From positions 806,001 through 870,000 of the forward strand of contig KQ964248.1 of NCBI GenBank assembly GCA_001566295.1: a stretch of DNA of 64,000 nucleotides. The letters run 5' to 3'. Made by a program: the position numbers and the translations under genes. The notes beneath the pieces are model-generated. The model ran no database searches. It was not told the DNA's origin and saw only the letters and a program-made list of their open reading frames with translations. This DNA is from Microdochium bolleyi (taxonomy: Eukaryota; Ascomycota; Sordariomycetes; Xylariales; Microdochiaceae). Position 1 is the first letter of the stretch. Each line of letters opens with the position of its first letter. Positions 25,544 through 38,482 of this stretch are shown here, one piece after another.

Positions 25544-26848
25544 TTACATGACTGTTTGGCCTTCTGAGCCTCGGCTCCAGCAAGGTGCCGTGTCCAGGCG
25601 AAACACTTTGCACCTTGTGCAACAGGAAGATCTCTGATAGACCGTGGGCAAGTCATGACGATGGGGTCGAGCTCTTCTATAGATACAGCTTGCAACCTCG
25701 GACTTCAGCTCCGTACAACATCCTTCATGCGTGAATCGTAGGTGTGTGTGAACATTAGACCTGGAGTGCGTTCACTGGCATGGGCTCTCTCTCGTCTATC
25801 GAACCTTTGGTATGATGCTCGCAGGAAGCCGTAAGGATATCCAGAGGCGGTGGTAAATATCGAGCAAGGAAAACAAATGCGCGAGACGAGGACATGAATG
25901 AATCGTCTGCGGTATACGGACTCTATGGTAGGAAGTATAGGCATACCTACACGGCTGGCCGATCAAGAAGTACAAGAGCGCATTGCCAGGAAAGGGAGTT
26001 TGTCGGCTCGAGACGGAGTAGAGTGAAGAGAGCGGATGGGGACCCAGCAGTAAAAGTCTGTGAACATCAGGATGGGACAATGTCAATATCGTAGCTGTCA
26101 AGGCAGATATCCTAATTCTAGACAGCGTGCCACGCGGGCTGTGTAAAGCAACCTTAGCACTAAGTAAAATAGCACTCAGGGACTTGGAGCGATCAGTCGA
26201 CAGCATGGAATTTACCAATGAGCGACTTGAACAGAGAGATACTGGAGGTCAGGACCCTGACGATTGGACACTTAAGAGAAGCTGAAACTAACGACGACGA
26301 CGACGATGACAATCGAAGCGGTTCTCTCCAAATGTTAGTAATGGCGACAGGAGTGACATCCAGTTTAAGATCTGCTAGTATCACAGACACTCTGAAGATC
26401 TAGAAATTAATCACAAGCTCCTACCTCTGAAACCTACTCAGGTCAACGACGATTGCCATAGAGAAAGTCCTACAAATACCCGGGCAACAAATGATCTGGG
26501 AAACAGCCAACTCGCGAGTATAGCCCTCCTCAGCAACAAACATGTCCTCCATGGTGAGCATCAAGTCGGCTAGCTAGCAGGCTGGCCTGGCTCATTGGAC
26601 AATCATCGCCGTCGAAGACATCGCTCACTCTAGACCAGCGCAAGCTGCCTTATGGGCGGAATGCGGGAGACTTTTTGTACTCACCTGGGTATTCATGCAA
26701 TGTGCACACCAATGTGTGACGGGTGAGGGTGTTTTGGATGGTTGGGAGGAGATACCACTAGCTTCCGATCTACTATCCGCCTTTGTCCAATATAATTTTG
26801 TGGTTTTCATTGAAAGTCTATCGCCCTTTCATGCTTGTACACCGCAGG

Positions 26849-27635
26849 TCAAGCCTTCTTCTTGTTCGTCTGCCCCTGCTGAGCTGCCCATTTCCGATCA
26901 TCCCACTTTTCCCAGCCGGCCTGGCAGAGGTCTTCCTCAATACACAGGTCACGAACCCTGAGCCAACGCGCGGGCGGGGTATCGACGAGCCACGAGACCC
27001 AGCCTGTCCTCCGTGCGATCTCGGTGATCAGAAACCAGGCGACGGCACTGACCACCCCAGCAGCGGTGCCGACCAAGACCTGCAGCTCGGTGTGATAGTT
27101 GAGATAGATGCGGCTCCATGCGACGGCTGCAGCCATCAGGAGACACAAAAACCCGCCGAGGGCGCGCTCGGACATGGTCATGGGCGTGTGATTGCGCCGG
27201 GTCACGCCCGGATGAGGGGGCTGGTGCCGGACGAGGAGGAAGAGGCACATGGAGACGGCGAAGAAGGCGACGAACTGGGCGTGGCTGCTGGGCATGCCGT
27301 ACCCCTTGCCATGCATGCGAACGGGCCGCTCCTGCTTGAGGATGCGCTTGAGGACGAAGTTGAGGGCCTCGCACGCGAGCTGGCCGGCAAAGAGCAGAGC
27401 GACCTCGATCTCGCGGGTCGACCAGATGAGCGTGACGTAGACGATGCAGAGGCCCTGGGGCACGAGAGCGAGCCAGGCGCAGAGGTACGAGACGGCGTCG
27501 GTCGGGTCCTGTGAGTTGAGAGGGTTGACGATAGGTTAGCGAGGTGATGGCAGGCACGCCGTCGAGCTCTGTGGACCTTACATAGTGGACGTGTGTCAGA
27601 GACAGGGATGCAAGAGGCCTCGGATCGTCAGCCAT
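26849..27635 (-). CDS. cax4: dolichyldiphosphatase, PAP2 superfamily (Cax4/DOLPP1)
   Basis: Removes a phosphate from dolichyl pyrophosphate on the lumenal face of the ER, recycling the carrier lipid for N-glycosylation. Two exons, 27635-27582 and 27508-26849, with a 73-bp intron, give 237 aa, the usual size. The PAP2 motifs are visible: Lys72-x6-Arg79-Pro80 (KRILKQERP), GMPSSHAQ with His94, and SRIYLNYHTELQVLVG with Arg151 and His157. The usual Asp of the third generic PAP2 motif is replaced by Gln (HTELQ); I recall DOLPP1-type enzymes also lacking that Asp. Four hydrophobic segments surround the motifs (for example about 28-48, 53-70, 96-112, 134-149), and the C-terminus ends in a Lys-rich tail (TNKKKA), compatible with an ER retrieval signal. 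The gene is divergent from the RBR ligase gene. Confidence 0.9.
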
Positions 27636-28629
27636 GGCTGCCGGTGACTGACGGCCAATTGCTCGTCGTGTGCGGCCGTCGATGCAGTATCTTGGCGGTC
27701 GGCGTGGGTTTGCGTCAAGGTCGTGGGGCCTGGAAAGCTCGAAGCCATTCCGAGCTGGACGTGCCCTGGAGCTTGTGCATTATGTAAGCAGATGCGTTGA
27801 CTCTTCCAGGTTCGACTTCCATAACCATAACATTAGTAAATCCGCATGTGTCGTAACAAACAACCACTAACTAACAGAAAATAACGACAAGCACAAGTAT
27901 TTGTTCCTCGCTGAATTGGGTCGAGACTCCGATACTCATTAGTGCTGACAATAGCTTGGAGAGAGCGCCGACTCAGAGCCGTGGACCTCTGCCAGCTCTG
28001 ATATTGATGCAAGGTACTTTGGGCTAGAGGTGGGCCGCATCGCCGACAAATATCAAGTTTTGGATCGCCCGTGCAGAACCGAGTATGTAGTCAAGAAGAG
28101 AAACCACAGTATCGGGACGGGTCTCCTCCGGCTCCGAAATGGTTGACGTTGACGTGCTCGGCGTGGACACAAGAAAGCTGAGTCACCCCGCCACCACGCC
28201 ACTCGGCAGTGACCCCACAACGCCCATATCACAAGGACGAGACTTCCGCCTTCCGACGTCTCGACAGAAACACAAAACTGCGAAGCTCGCAAACCCTGCA
28301 AAGTACTTGGGTAATCTCAGTACTGACGACAAGCAAGCAGCTTCCTCTAAAATCACGCTGCAGATTCCTCGCGACAGGCGTGTTCTCCGTACATGACCAC
28401 AAACACAGCTGGATCCACAATCAGCATGTGGCGAGCAACGACGACAAGCTTATAGCAAAGGCCTCTGCCGCGCACGCGACTGCGACCTAGCTTCTCGCTT
28501 CACGGCGCTTTCGTAGTCGCCGCTGAGCCTCCTTGATCTGGAGGCACAAGCCGGGACTACGAGCCACACTCGCACTCCATCACATCACATCACATCTCTA
28601 CGTCACAGTCCGGCCTCACCCGCTCCGTC
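27636..28629. promoter_or_regulatory. 1-kb divergent promoter region, cax4 / itt1
   Basis: The two flanking genes are transcribed away from this interval, so it must hold both promoters and both 5' UTRs. Near the plus-strand start there are tandem CATCA pentamers (about 28576-28594) and a pyrimidine-rich leader. No larger ORF or RNA gene is visible. Confidence 0.6.
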
Positions 28630-30746
28630 ATGGACGAGGATGACCCCCGCGCGCTCGAGCTGGAAACCATCACAGCAATCTATCCAGAGCTTCAGGTCGA
28701 CGAAGAGGATCCCTTTACAGTCTCGATAGATATCCCCGTCAGTCTCGAGAGACCAGTGACAGTTCTGTTTCCTGCTTCTGGGCTCGCGTCCTCAGTCGCC
28801 GCCCCGCCACATGCCTCGGATCCCGCCTTGGCTCTGGTGGATTCGCAAAATCTGTCAAATCTCCCTCCGCTGCAGGTGAGGATCACATTACCTACTGGCT
28901 ATCCAGAGGACAAGCCGCCTTCGGCCCATGTGTCTACAATGCCTGCATGGCTTGGTGCGGACATCCTTCGCAAACTCGAGCATGACGCTGCAAGGCTTTG
29001 GGAAGAGATCGGCCGGGATCAGGTCATATTTACATACATAGACGACCTTCAACAGTCTACCGCCAACATCTTCGGCCTAGTCGATGAGAAAGGTACGCTA
29101 GAAGTTAGCCCCGAGCACAAGATCGCCATTCTCGATTACGACAATGCTGCTAAGCGCAGTGCCTTTGAGCGGGAGACGTTCGATTGTGGCATATGTCTTG
29201 GTAAGTCCTTAAGAATTTTTCAATATCCTCGAACCATCAGCTCACGTATCGACCAGAGCCGAAAAGGGGATTCGTGTGCCACAGGATGATTGACTGCGGC
29301 CATGTATTCTGTGTGCAGTGCCTGCAGGACTTCTACAACAATGCCATCGCAGAAGGAGACATCTCTGCTGTACAATGCTTGGAGCCAAGCTGTGCCAAAC
29401 AGAGGGGCACAGCCATGGCCCAACAGGGCGGCAGCACAAAGAAGAGAAAGCCGAAAACGTTCGTCAGCCCAAGCGAGCTTCTGCAAATTCCCATCGAGAC
29501 AGACATGGTAAAGCGCTACGTTATGCTCAAGCACAAAACCGAACTTGAATCGGACAAGAATACTGTCTACTGTCCCCGCTCGTGGTGTCAAGGCGCTGCT
29601 CGCTCGAAAAAGCACAGAAAGCCAGATGGCCTCGATTTTGCGGACCAGTCAGATGATGACTCTGAGACAGAAGAAGCCGGTGCCGATCCAAATACGAAGA
29701 CTGCCGCAGATTACATGAATGAGCTGCTGGCAATCTGCGAAGACTGCGGTTTCGCTTTCTGCAGCAGATGTGGTCAGTCGTGGCACGGCGAGTTCAAGTA
29801 CTGCATTCCCAAGGAGCGGAAAGAAGCCATCACGGAAGAAGAGAAGGCGTCGCTGGATTACGTCAAGATGCACACGACCCCTTGTCCAACTTGTGCCGCA
29901 CCTTGTCAGAAGACACAAGGCTGCAACCACATGCAGTGTTTCCGGTGTCGAACGCATTTCTGCTACCTCTGCTCTTCGTGGCTCGACCCTTCCAATCCGT
30001 ATGGCCACTTCAACGCACAGCCCGATGGGAAGGTCAACAGTTGCTTCATGCGGCTGTGGGAGCTCGAGGGTGGTGACGGTCAAGACGTTGGAATTGGCTA
30101 TGGTGGCGGCGACGCCCTCGACATCCCAGAGGAAGTGGTCGACGTGGAAGCGATCGTCGAAGCGGAGCGCAATATTGTTGGAGACCGACCTGCTGCTAAC
30201 AATGACGCAGCTATAAATGGTGGTCGTGGAGAGGGGCCGCAACAACATCGTGCACTGGAAAGAGCAGAGGTTGCCCGTGAAGGCCCTCTTGTGCTACGGA
30301 TAGGAGGTGATGCGCCTGCAGCTCGCGGCCCAGCTGATGGAGAACCCGCTGCTGCTGTTCCGCCGCCTGGACAAGGACGAAGGCAGCAAGGAGGCCGAGG
30401 CGGCGCAGTCGCCGTTCGCGGCGGCAACGCGGGACGTGGGAGGGCTGCAGATCGAGGTCATCGTGGTAACAGAGGCGGAGGCGGTGGTCCCGCGAACCGG
30501 CAGCAGCCAGGAGGCAACGGAGGTGGACGCGGAGGACGTGGAGTTCGACAGGCTAGAAACCAGCAGCAGGCTGCCGCCGAGCAACCCGCCGCGGCGCGTC
30601 ATGCTCCGCACATGGAGATTGGTAATATTCTTCGGCAGGAGGGCGAGCTTGACGAGAATCAGCAGGCGTGGATACGACAGTTTGTCCAGCTGGCGCTCAA
30701 CGACCAGGAAGATCTGGTCGAATGGGACAGTGGCGACGAATTCTGA
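28630..30746 (+). CDS. itt1: RWD and RING-between-RING E3 ubiquitin ligase (Itt1/RNF14 type)
   Basis: RBR ligases take ubiquitin from an E2 onto their own RING2 cysteine and then onto substrate. Two exons, 28630-29200 and 29257-30746, with a 56-bp intron, give 686 aa. The order is RWD domain (about residues 5-140, starting ALELETITAIYPEL), RING1 split by the intron (DCGICLEPKRGFVCHRM, then CGHVFCVQC), IBR (CEDCGFAFCSRCGQSWHG), and RING2 (TPCPTCAAPCQKTQGCNHM) with the likely catalytic Cys413, then CFRCRTHFCYLCSSW. This RWD-RBR order matches yeast Itt1, reported to affect translation termination, and animal RNF14, which acts on stalled ribosomes. After the RBR comes about 150 residues of Arg/Gly/Ala/Gln-rich low complexity with several RGG-like runs, then a conserved-looking acidic end (LVEWDSGDEF). 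The tail suggests RNA contact, which is inference. Confidence 0.92.
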
Positions 30747-32130
30747 CAGGCCACGAACGGCACAAAACGACCTCGTTCCAACTGCATCACTAAACCTTGA
30801 ACGAATACTTGGAGTATAATTATTAGCGTTTCCTAACATAAAACATAATGACTCTGGCAATGGGCACAACCCATTTTGGACAGGTCTCAGTCTACGAAAA
30901 TGGAGTCCGGAAATATAAAGTGTTGATGCGACAGGCTTACGACTTCCCACTTGGGGGATGGAGAGATTGAGGATTGTGCATGTTTTCAGAACATGAAAGC
31001 GAGGATCTGCACTGGTTCAACGATTTCCCTGTTTCCTGAATTAGGCAGGCGTGCCTTATGTGTAATTCTCTGAGACTAGTGTCTTATTGTTTTCTTCCCG
31101 AGGGGCTGCTTCCTTGGTCACCATACTCTGGGTACTTTAAGTAGTCAGATGATCAGATAAACATGAACCATGGCAACTCGACAAACGTTGATTGGATTGC
31201 ACGGCAAGAATACCGGCAGCTACCAATGCGGACGTCATCAGGTTCGACGTTCAAGATTACACGTTCATACTTGAGTACCTAGGAAAGCACACTCGCATAG
31301 TTGAACAAAACAAGACCTCTCGCCGTTGAGATCTTCACAGTCCCTGTGCCACCCACCTGTCTGGTCCAGAGCAAAAGACCACCATTCTTCGATCTGAGTA
31401 GTTTCCGGAATTGTAACCGCATTTGGCACACATGCAGGGGGGAAGCGATCAGCAACGGAGTGGTCTGTCATAAACGAGGCGATCTCATCTCGGATCACTC
31501 AAGCGAGTGCACAAGCGCAGCACAGAGCACACGCCAGTGCGTGCTGCTGAGTGGCGCGGAGACTGTCAAGGCCAGTGCTCTCTCGACTGCGATGTCACCC
31601 AATCTGTCCCTACACCCTGTGCACCCAAACTATGATGCTGTGTTACACTACTGATGCAAAACATGACCGGCTGGAATGGTGGTATTCGAGACGATGGCGT
31701 GCTCCATGGTCAGCAACCAGTCTTGGACAACCACACACCGCTCCAACGGTTTGGAAGTAGCAGCGATGAGAATGGCTCTTCCTTTGTTCATCACACACAA
31801 GTAGCCCGGACTGTTACTCGAGTCGAGCTTATCCCTTGGTGCCTATGATCCGGAACGGTAACCGCAGATTTGTCGGTTCGAATCACCAATCCCAGAGCCA
31901 AGTTTCCGAGGTTAAAAGAAGGCCGATGCCCTGATTGTACTCCACGACCCCGAGATGCCTCGGTCTGGTCCGCGAAGAGCATGCCTTCACTGCGGCTATC
32001 CACCTGAGGTAGGTGGCATCTATGCTCTAGAGAGTCACCGGAGCCACCATAACCGCATCTAGCACCAACATCACCTGCAGCATCGTCACCAGCAGCATCA
32101 CAACCCGCATCAGCAGCGGAGCCACCACTG

Positions 32131-32640
32131 GGCCAATCACTTTTCGCTTGTTCTCTGCATGTCGCCCACCCTCCGGCAGTCTGGGCCCTTTGCAAGAACC
32201 TAGAGGTTCGTCAGAGCCTCCGAGCACGGGTTGCTACCACCGTACCACGAGGACAGAGGACACTGGGCAGGCCACTCAAAGTTCCTCCTTCGCCGGCAGC
32301 GGCAGAGTGTATCCGCGGCCAATCACTCTTAGCTTGGGATCTCGATCCTGTACACCCCGTCTCGCTTCAGACCGTTGGCAAGACCAGGTATCTCTCAGGT
32401 CGCCAGAATGTTTGTCTAGACCTCAGGTACGGGCTCGCTGCTACGCAGGGAGGGAGAAACTAGTGAAGGCCCACCCCGAAGTTCCTCACCATCAGCAGTC
32501 CAAAACGGATTGCGACATCTGTGCCTCTCTCAGGAGATAGAGAAGAGGGTCGTCACACCCTCGAGCACGACTCGCTGCCAGACACGGGGAAAGGAGTGAG
32601 AGTCCACTCCAAAGTTTACGCCTCCGCACACCCCTTTCTT
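32131..32640 (+). repeat. degenerate tandem repeat, 2.5-3 units
   Basis: GGCCAATCAC occurs at 32131 and again at 32317. The block with GAGCACGGGTTGCTACC at about 32222 recurs as ACGGGCTCGCTGCTACG near 32423 and GAGCACGACTCGCTGCC near 32562. CCACTCAAAGTTCC at about 32272 recurs as CACCCCGAAGTTCC near 32472 and CCACTCCAAAGTTT near 32605. Order and rough spacing (about 190-200 bp, then about 135 bp) are preserved, so this is an old tandem duplication with much drift. No ORF runs through all units. Confidence 0.45.
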
Positions 32641-35600
32641 CGCCACCTGTCCATCACACTACATACAGTACTACGGTCCCTAAAGGTCACACTCATGTAT
32701 CCGCACGCTACGTTGTCAAGAGGGGGGTTAGCGCAGTAAAACATCAGACCACAAAACGACATGAATGACAGCCCAATAACAAGAAGACCCGGGTATGGTC
32801 CCGCTCGCTACCTACCTCCCTATCTGCCACGGACGAGTAACTATCCCGATACAGATGGTCCAAGCCTCTCTTGTCCCGTAAACCCTGCGACGAGGCTCTG
32901 TGGTGCGCGCGTATAGTTGGGTAGCAACCTTCTGCTCGTGCTGGCTGGAAACTGCCCCGAGCGGATATCCCCCTCATGGCTGGCCAGAACCGTCTCTGTC
33001 TTGTGAGAGAGACCACTCTTCTCTTCAAGTGGGCGGCCTGGACAGGAGAGACCTCTCTGCCCCATGTCCGTGCTGACGGGTGAAAGGAGCCCTGACGCCG
33101 CACTGCCCGCACGAGGCGCCAAGTTTGTTGCACTTATCACTCGCCCTGTCCAGAGGACTGCGCCGCTCTGTGCCTGCTCAGCATGACCGGGCTCTTTTGT
33201 GCAGAACACTCGAGGAAAAGGACAGTGACAGCAAGATGCAGATGGCAGGCGACCCACGAGCCTCGGCATCCTTCGTAGCAGTTCGTTTCATGCCTGCTCC
33301 CCGGCCAGGGCAAACATTCATCAAGGTCCTCGGTCTGGAAGTAGGTCGCATGCCCGGGCATTATCATCATAATCGCGCTCTCACCGGCATATAACCATCT
33401 CCATCAGAGCTAGAGTCATGCATCAGACCCATCGCATCGTCTCAGGATCTTCGAAACATGTGGGGAGGTAGGCTGTCGATTCAAAAAATCAGACGGCAAA
33501 GAACCATGGCTTGCCATTCCTTGCCGTAGATCTATATGTGCTCCCCCACGGAGAGTCAGAGCCATGCTTGCTGCCTGTCCAGCCTGTCAGGGAAAATTAC
33601 AAACGACAGTCCCGAGTGCCGGTGCATAGCTACTCCATAGGACGCAAGAAATGCCTACCTGATGGGATGAAACAGGAAAGTGTCCCGACACCCTGCGGCA
33701 AAGACACGGACGGACCTCACAGCCATGGTTCCTTGCGCACCGTTGCTACCGGTATCATGTCGGTCCGATGTTCTGGCACTGACACTGCGGCATAGTGGCG
33801 AAAGGGGAATTTGACTCGTGAGGAGGGTAGAGGCAGGGAGGACTAGCGATCTCCGCTCGTGGAAATGCATGCTACATACCCGCGCCCAGACAGGTGCGAG
33901 ATCTCCCAAGCAAGGGCCAAGATGAAAAGGCATGAGACGGAGATGAGAACGACCCTGCTGGGAGCTGATAGCATCAACTACCCAGGTAGAGAGAGCCTCG
34001 TCACGCAAGCCACTCTCTTCCTCCACGACAGGACCCGGCCTTACGCGCGTACCATGCCATGGTGGTAAGTGGACCGCCAGTGACAACATGAACCCTCGTA
34101 ACAAAAATACCTTCACTGCCCTCCAGTCTGTTGTGTTCCATTCCCTGCGCCCGGCGGGTCATCACATTCGGATTCGTCCCCATTGGCCCTCTCTGCTCTC
34201 TCCGCCCATGACGATGACATCTGTGCGTCCCAGAAGCACAGACAGACAGAGGAGACGTTCCCTTGTCGCAGTGAGTTCCATAGCATAAAGGAGGGACGGG
34301 CAGCGCGAGGGGGGAAAGAGAATGTGCGTGCTGCTCGGAGTGGAGATGAAAGCTTGCCTCGATCACAGGCTGTGGTTGTTTCCCACTCTGCGTATGGTAC
34401 GTGACGACACCCGTGCGGATCATGGCCATGTGCAGGGAAATCTTGCACCTAGATAGACCAGACTATGATGAGAGTCGCGTCCAGGACAGCGTGCTGCCCG
34501 GAGATGAAAGTCTCGATCTCCATCAATGCCATGTTCTTTGTTGGCATGCGTCTGTTGACATCCGTGCGTGCATCGACTTGTTGCTTCTATCCCCCCCTCG
34601 TCAGGCTTTCTCTCTTGCATTATTATTTGCGCCCCAAGGTATGAGGATACCTTTCTCGTCCCAGACCATAACCATGACAGGAGTATCATGGTATAGATAT
34701 GGAAAAAAGAAAAGAGCATAAGCAGGAATCGAGAGGAGGGGAACAAACCGAGATCTCGGAGATGAATGTAATTCACAATTCTCACTGATCCTCCTGCTCG
34801 TCCCTTGTTCCTCGACTGCTCAATCTCACCAAACCCTCCTCCACCTCTTCCTCTTCTCCCTTGGCTTCTCTCAGCATTATTTGCGTTCCTCCCCTCCCCT
34901 TGCGCGGAGCGAGGGCAGAGTTCCATGACATCAAACACAAGCACAGACTATTGTTTTTTATGAGATAATGCCTTTCCTCTTGCATAATGTGGTTTCAAGG
35001 CATAAAACACAGGACAGGCAAAGGCAGGCCCCCCGGGAGGAAACAAGTGGACCGAAAACATCATGCGCGTGTGAGGTACCTGCAGTATCCACAAGGCCGC
35101 AACGGCGCGCGTTGCGCGGATCTTCAACGGGGTTGGAGGGAGAGGAGCCCTGCTCCCCCCCGGCCGGAGATCGCCCCGAGGAAAGGGAGGATGCCGAGGA
35201 AGCTCTGACATCCACCACACAGGGGAGGCAAAAAGCTCGGCATGGCCAGTAAGGCAAGACAAGAGTGGCACGGGAGACAGGCAGGTACTTCGTACTCCGT
35301 AATCAGGGCATGGGTACAGGAATGGATCACAAAGAGTGGCGCAGAAGCATTCGTGCCCAAAACACAAAAGTATCAGGAACAGCAAGGTACGATAAGGAAC
35401 GAGAGAGGGGCATAGGGGGGGGGGACGCCTGTGTGCCTGTTTGTGCCTGTCCCAGGAGGCGCAGGGCACGTCAGAGGTCGACGTCCAGGCTGCGCTGTTT
35501 CAGTAGTTCAGAGCAAATTCCACGGCCAGAGTCTTTGAAGGCAGACAAAACACACTCAAACCCACGGATGGCAAGATTTCCGAGGAAACGGTTGCAATGA

Positions 35601-38472
35601 CATAGGTACGTAAGTGGGCGATCAAGAACCGCTCACGACTTCGGGGTGGGACAAGCGCCATTTTGTCGAACACTATTGCGTGGAGTGGGATCAATCATAA
35701 ATCATGCCACGATTCTATCCACAGGGGGGAAAGTAACCAAACAACATACTCTCGGGGTGAACAAGAAGAACCTTGTTCTGCTAATGATGGGGGCAATCAA
35801 ACATGGAAGGGAAAGCCGTTCGCCCTCCTTTTCGGAATACACAGCAACTCCGCCGGCCCGCAATCTCCACTCCCGCCGCGGGCAGTGGAAGTGTGTGTGC
35901 TGTACGTGCCTCCTCCTGGCGTTTCCACCAGCTTCAGGCTGCCGAACTGCTTACCACATCGTGCCCTGTCCCAGGCGAGAAGCCTGGATCGCCCTGCGAT
36001 TTCAGGGGGGGCAACAGCCAAGTCTGGCCTGGGCCCACAAGGAGCCAGGGCATCAGGGAACTTGGCCCCACTGATGAGCAGGCGAACAAGGCCCTCCTGG
36101 AAAGAACCTGGACGGTGATCTCGTTCGTGATACCCAGATGCAACCAGTACACGTAGTCTTCAGAGAGTCCACAGTGATCTTCGATTCCTGAGGTGCTGTG
36201 TCAACCATTGTCCCGAGGCCAGAGCAGAGACCAGAAGTAGGGGACCCCTAGCAGTCGTATCCGAGTGCCGGCTACCGGATGGGCATGGGGGATCGGAGGA
36301 GTATGTTTACAGGATAGCATGCCGCTATCATGGACACCACGAACATTCAATATTCACCATGTGCGCGTTCACGGATTGCCATGGGTACCAGCCTAGCCAA
36401 GTCGCGGTGGATGTCGTAGCTACAGCAGAGGAGGTATCCTGGACGAGTCCGCAGTGGTTTCTGTGGATGGTGAGCGTGGCTACCGAGGTGAGGTAAATCT
36501 GCTGATATATAGCTCTCAGCCTCGAGAGAGCTTAGTCGGACGGGATGTCTGATCCAGCATTCCGATAGCACTATGAAATTCGCTCTTGCGTGTGCGATTT
36601 TGTTAGGACAGCTGGCTTGCTGATCTGAAAGGTGTCGAAATGTTGGGCATGTCGTCCATCTGGCTTCCTCCAGACCCCTACCCGCTTGTTAGTGGCTTGC
36701 TCTCCTCTTAGGGGACCCCATTGCAGCGGCTCGACATTCTCGGTGTCTCTTGCCAGATTCAGTTGGTGACGTTGAAACTTTGCCTCATTTGAATCAAAGT
36801 CACGCTGACAGCGAGCTGTCAGATAAGCGATGATGGCAGTCTAATGGCGAACTGTTCCTACTTGCTGCTGCTGAGTGAGACCATGGACTTCGACGTCGTG
36901 ATCGACGTTGCTGAACCTTGACCACGGCAGCCCTGTGTTCCGTACGGTGTGTCGGTGGGTAGCCTGTTCACCCAGTCATCGCACACTCTTGGGGGTCATG
37001 ATCACGGTGTCGAGCCAGCCAGCAGATTTCTGCTTCACCTCTGGCACACACGCAGAGCTGCTATAACGCGTGGCCACTGATCTCTGTTGAGAATAAGTTC
37101 CAAGCAAGGGTCCGGCCTAGGCGGAAATACGATGCGCGTGAATTTCTGGACCCCCTGCTCAAATGGGATCGCTCCGAACTGACGATGCTTGTCCGTGTCG
37201 TGCTTTACTAGCAAAGAAATGTCTCTCCGGGGTCCCCCGAGGAGGATCATCCGATCTAGAGTGATGCATGCCCATGGAGGCGGATCCGCAAACACGGCGA
37301 CACGCGGCGGACACAGTCGATGGGCGCCGGACTCCTCTGGACTCTGTATCGAAGAGTGTGAGGATATCTCGGTGCACACAAAGTCGGTGAGGTTGACGGG
37401 CGCTTGACGCCAACGTTGATGCAGTGGCCGACCTGACGTGCGGCTGTGCCGCCCAGCGTGAAACACCCGAATGTTAGCATACTCGTTTTGCCGTGTTGGC
37501 ACACTATCGAAGCGTGCGGTCTTGTCAAGGACCAGGCCTCAATACTGGCTTGGTGATGGCTCGCTCTGCCTGAACTCAAGCCGGAGGACGAAACAGAGCA
37601 AGCACTTTGGTACTTGGGTACATACAAGTGATTTTTGTGGGGAGCAGTGCCATATTCTGCACCCTTGTTTTTGCGCCTTCATCTGCCGTTGATTGGCCCG
37701 GAGCAGGAACACATGTGATGATGCGCACCTTCAGGCTCTGGTTCGGATTTGTTAGGCGCATCCTTCTTCCAATTCGGCAGGTCTTCGCTAGCGTATCGCC
37801 TCGAGCCAGCCCAGCCTCACACTTCAGTTCGGTATGCCGGACAGCTTTGGTAGCACAGGCATGGGAAGATATGTTTCCGTCTGGTTGCGCTTCATTTCGG
37901 ATAGTAATGTAGCGTGCACAAGATGGACAGTACCATCTCCGTCATCGCTGGAGCAAAGAATGTTGCCTTTGAGAAGTTGTCGGATTTGCAGAAGGGCTCT
38001 CTTCCTGTGAGAGAGCGTGTTGATCTCTTAGTACACCGAAAGCAGGTCGGCAGTCTCTCTGCATCAACGTACGAAAACTGACAGTAGAGAATGAGGTACC
38101 TGGGCAGACCTCGAGATCACGCTTCGGAACGACGCGTGCCGACAGTGCTATGACATGAGCCGCCATTTCACTCAAACCACTATCCGGGCGCCTCGTCTGC
38201 ACGTGGAAAGTAGAGGGCGAGCTCGATCATGTCCCAAGCTTACAACTTGTTGATGGTCGTCGACGGATGTGGACTTCGTCCTCGAGGCAGTTCTGTACCA
38301 TGGCCGTCGACTCTATTGGCTGAGTAGCAAAAGACGTTTGGCTCATGCAAGGTTGATCGTCGTTGCGGAGGTATACTTCGCTGAACTATTGCATCGGCTC
38401 ATCTCATCACCTGCCGCGAGTGGGGACGAAACCAAGCTGGGCTGCCCAACGTGTGCAGCACGGACTGCAAAC

Positions 38473-38482
38473 TGTACGTACA
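38473..38482. repeat. 10-bp palindrome TGTACGTACA, copy 3
   Basis: Third exact copy of the decamer in the window, inside the 13.5-kb desert. Confidence 0.6.

Larger units (their letters stand above)
17714..26848. other. 9.1-kb gene-poor region upstream of the homeobox gene
   Basis: No protein gene could be assembled here. The 200-300 bases next to the homeobox start are purine-rich on the plus strand, giving a pyrimidine-rich leader on the transcript strand. The region holds a G12 run at 19325-19336, a palindrome at 19007-19018, a GTC repeat at about 24856-24872 and a TA microsatellite at 25525-25543. The longest open frame, 23496-24245 on plus (249 codons), has no domain. The frequent stops and lack of codon bias argue against genes, but a long promoter, 5' UTR introns or non-coding RNAs are possible. 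Confidence 0.5.

Noticed and set aside
26783..27514. 243-codon plus-strand ORF
   Set aside because: It lies antisense to the dolichyldiphosphatase exons, whose PAP2 motifs are unmistakable. It is a GC-bias shadow.
33655..34116. 153-codon minus-strand ORF with a hydrophobic start, considered as a secreted protein
   Set aside because: The start (MKVFLLRGFMLSLAVHLPP) is signal-like, but the rest has no motif, few cysteines in pattern and no splice continuation.
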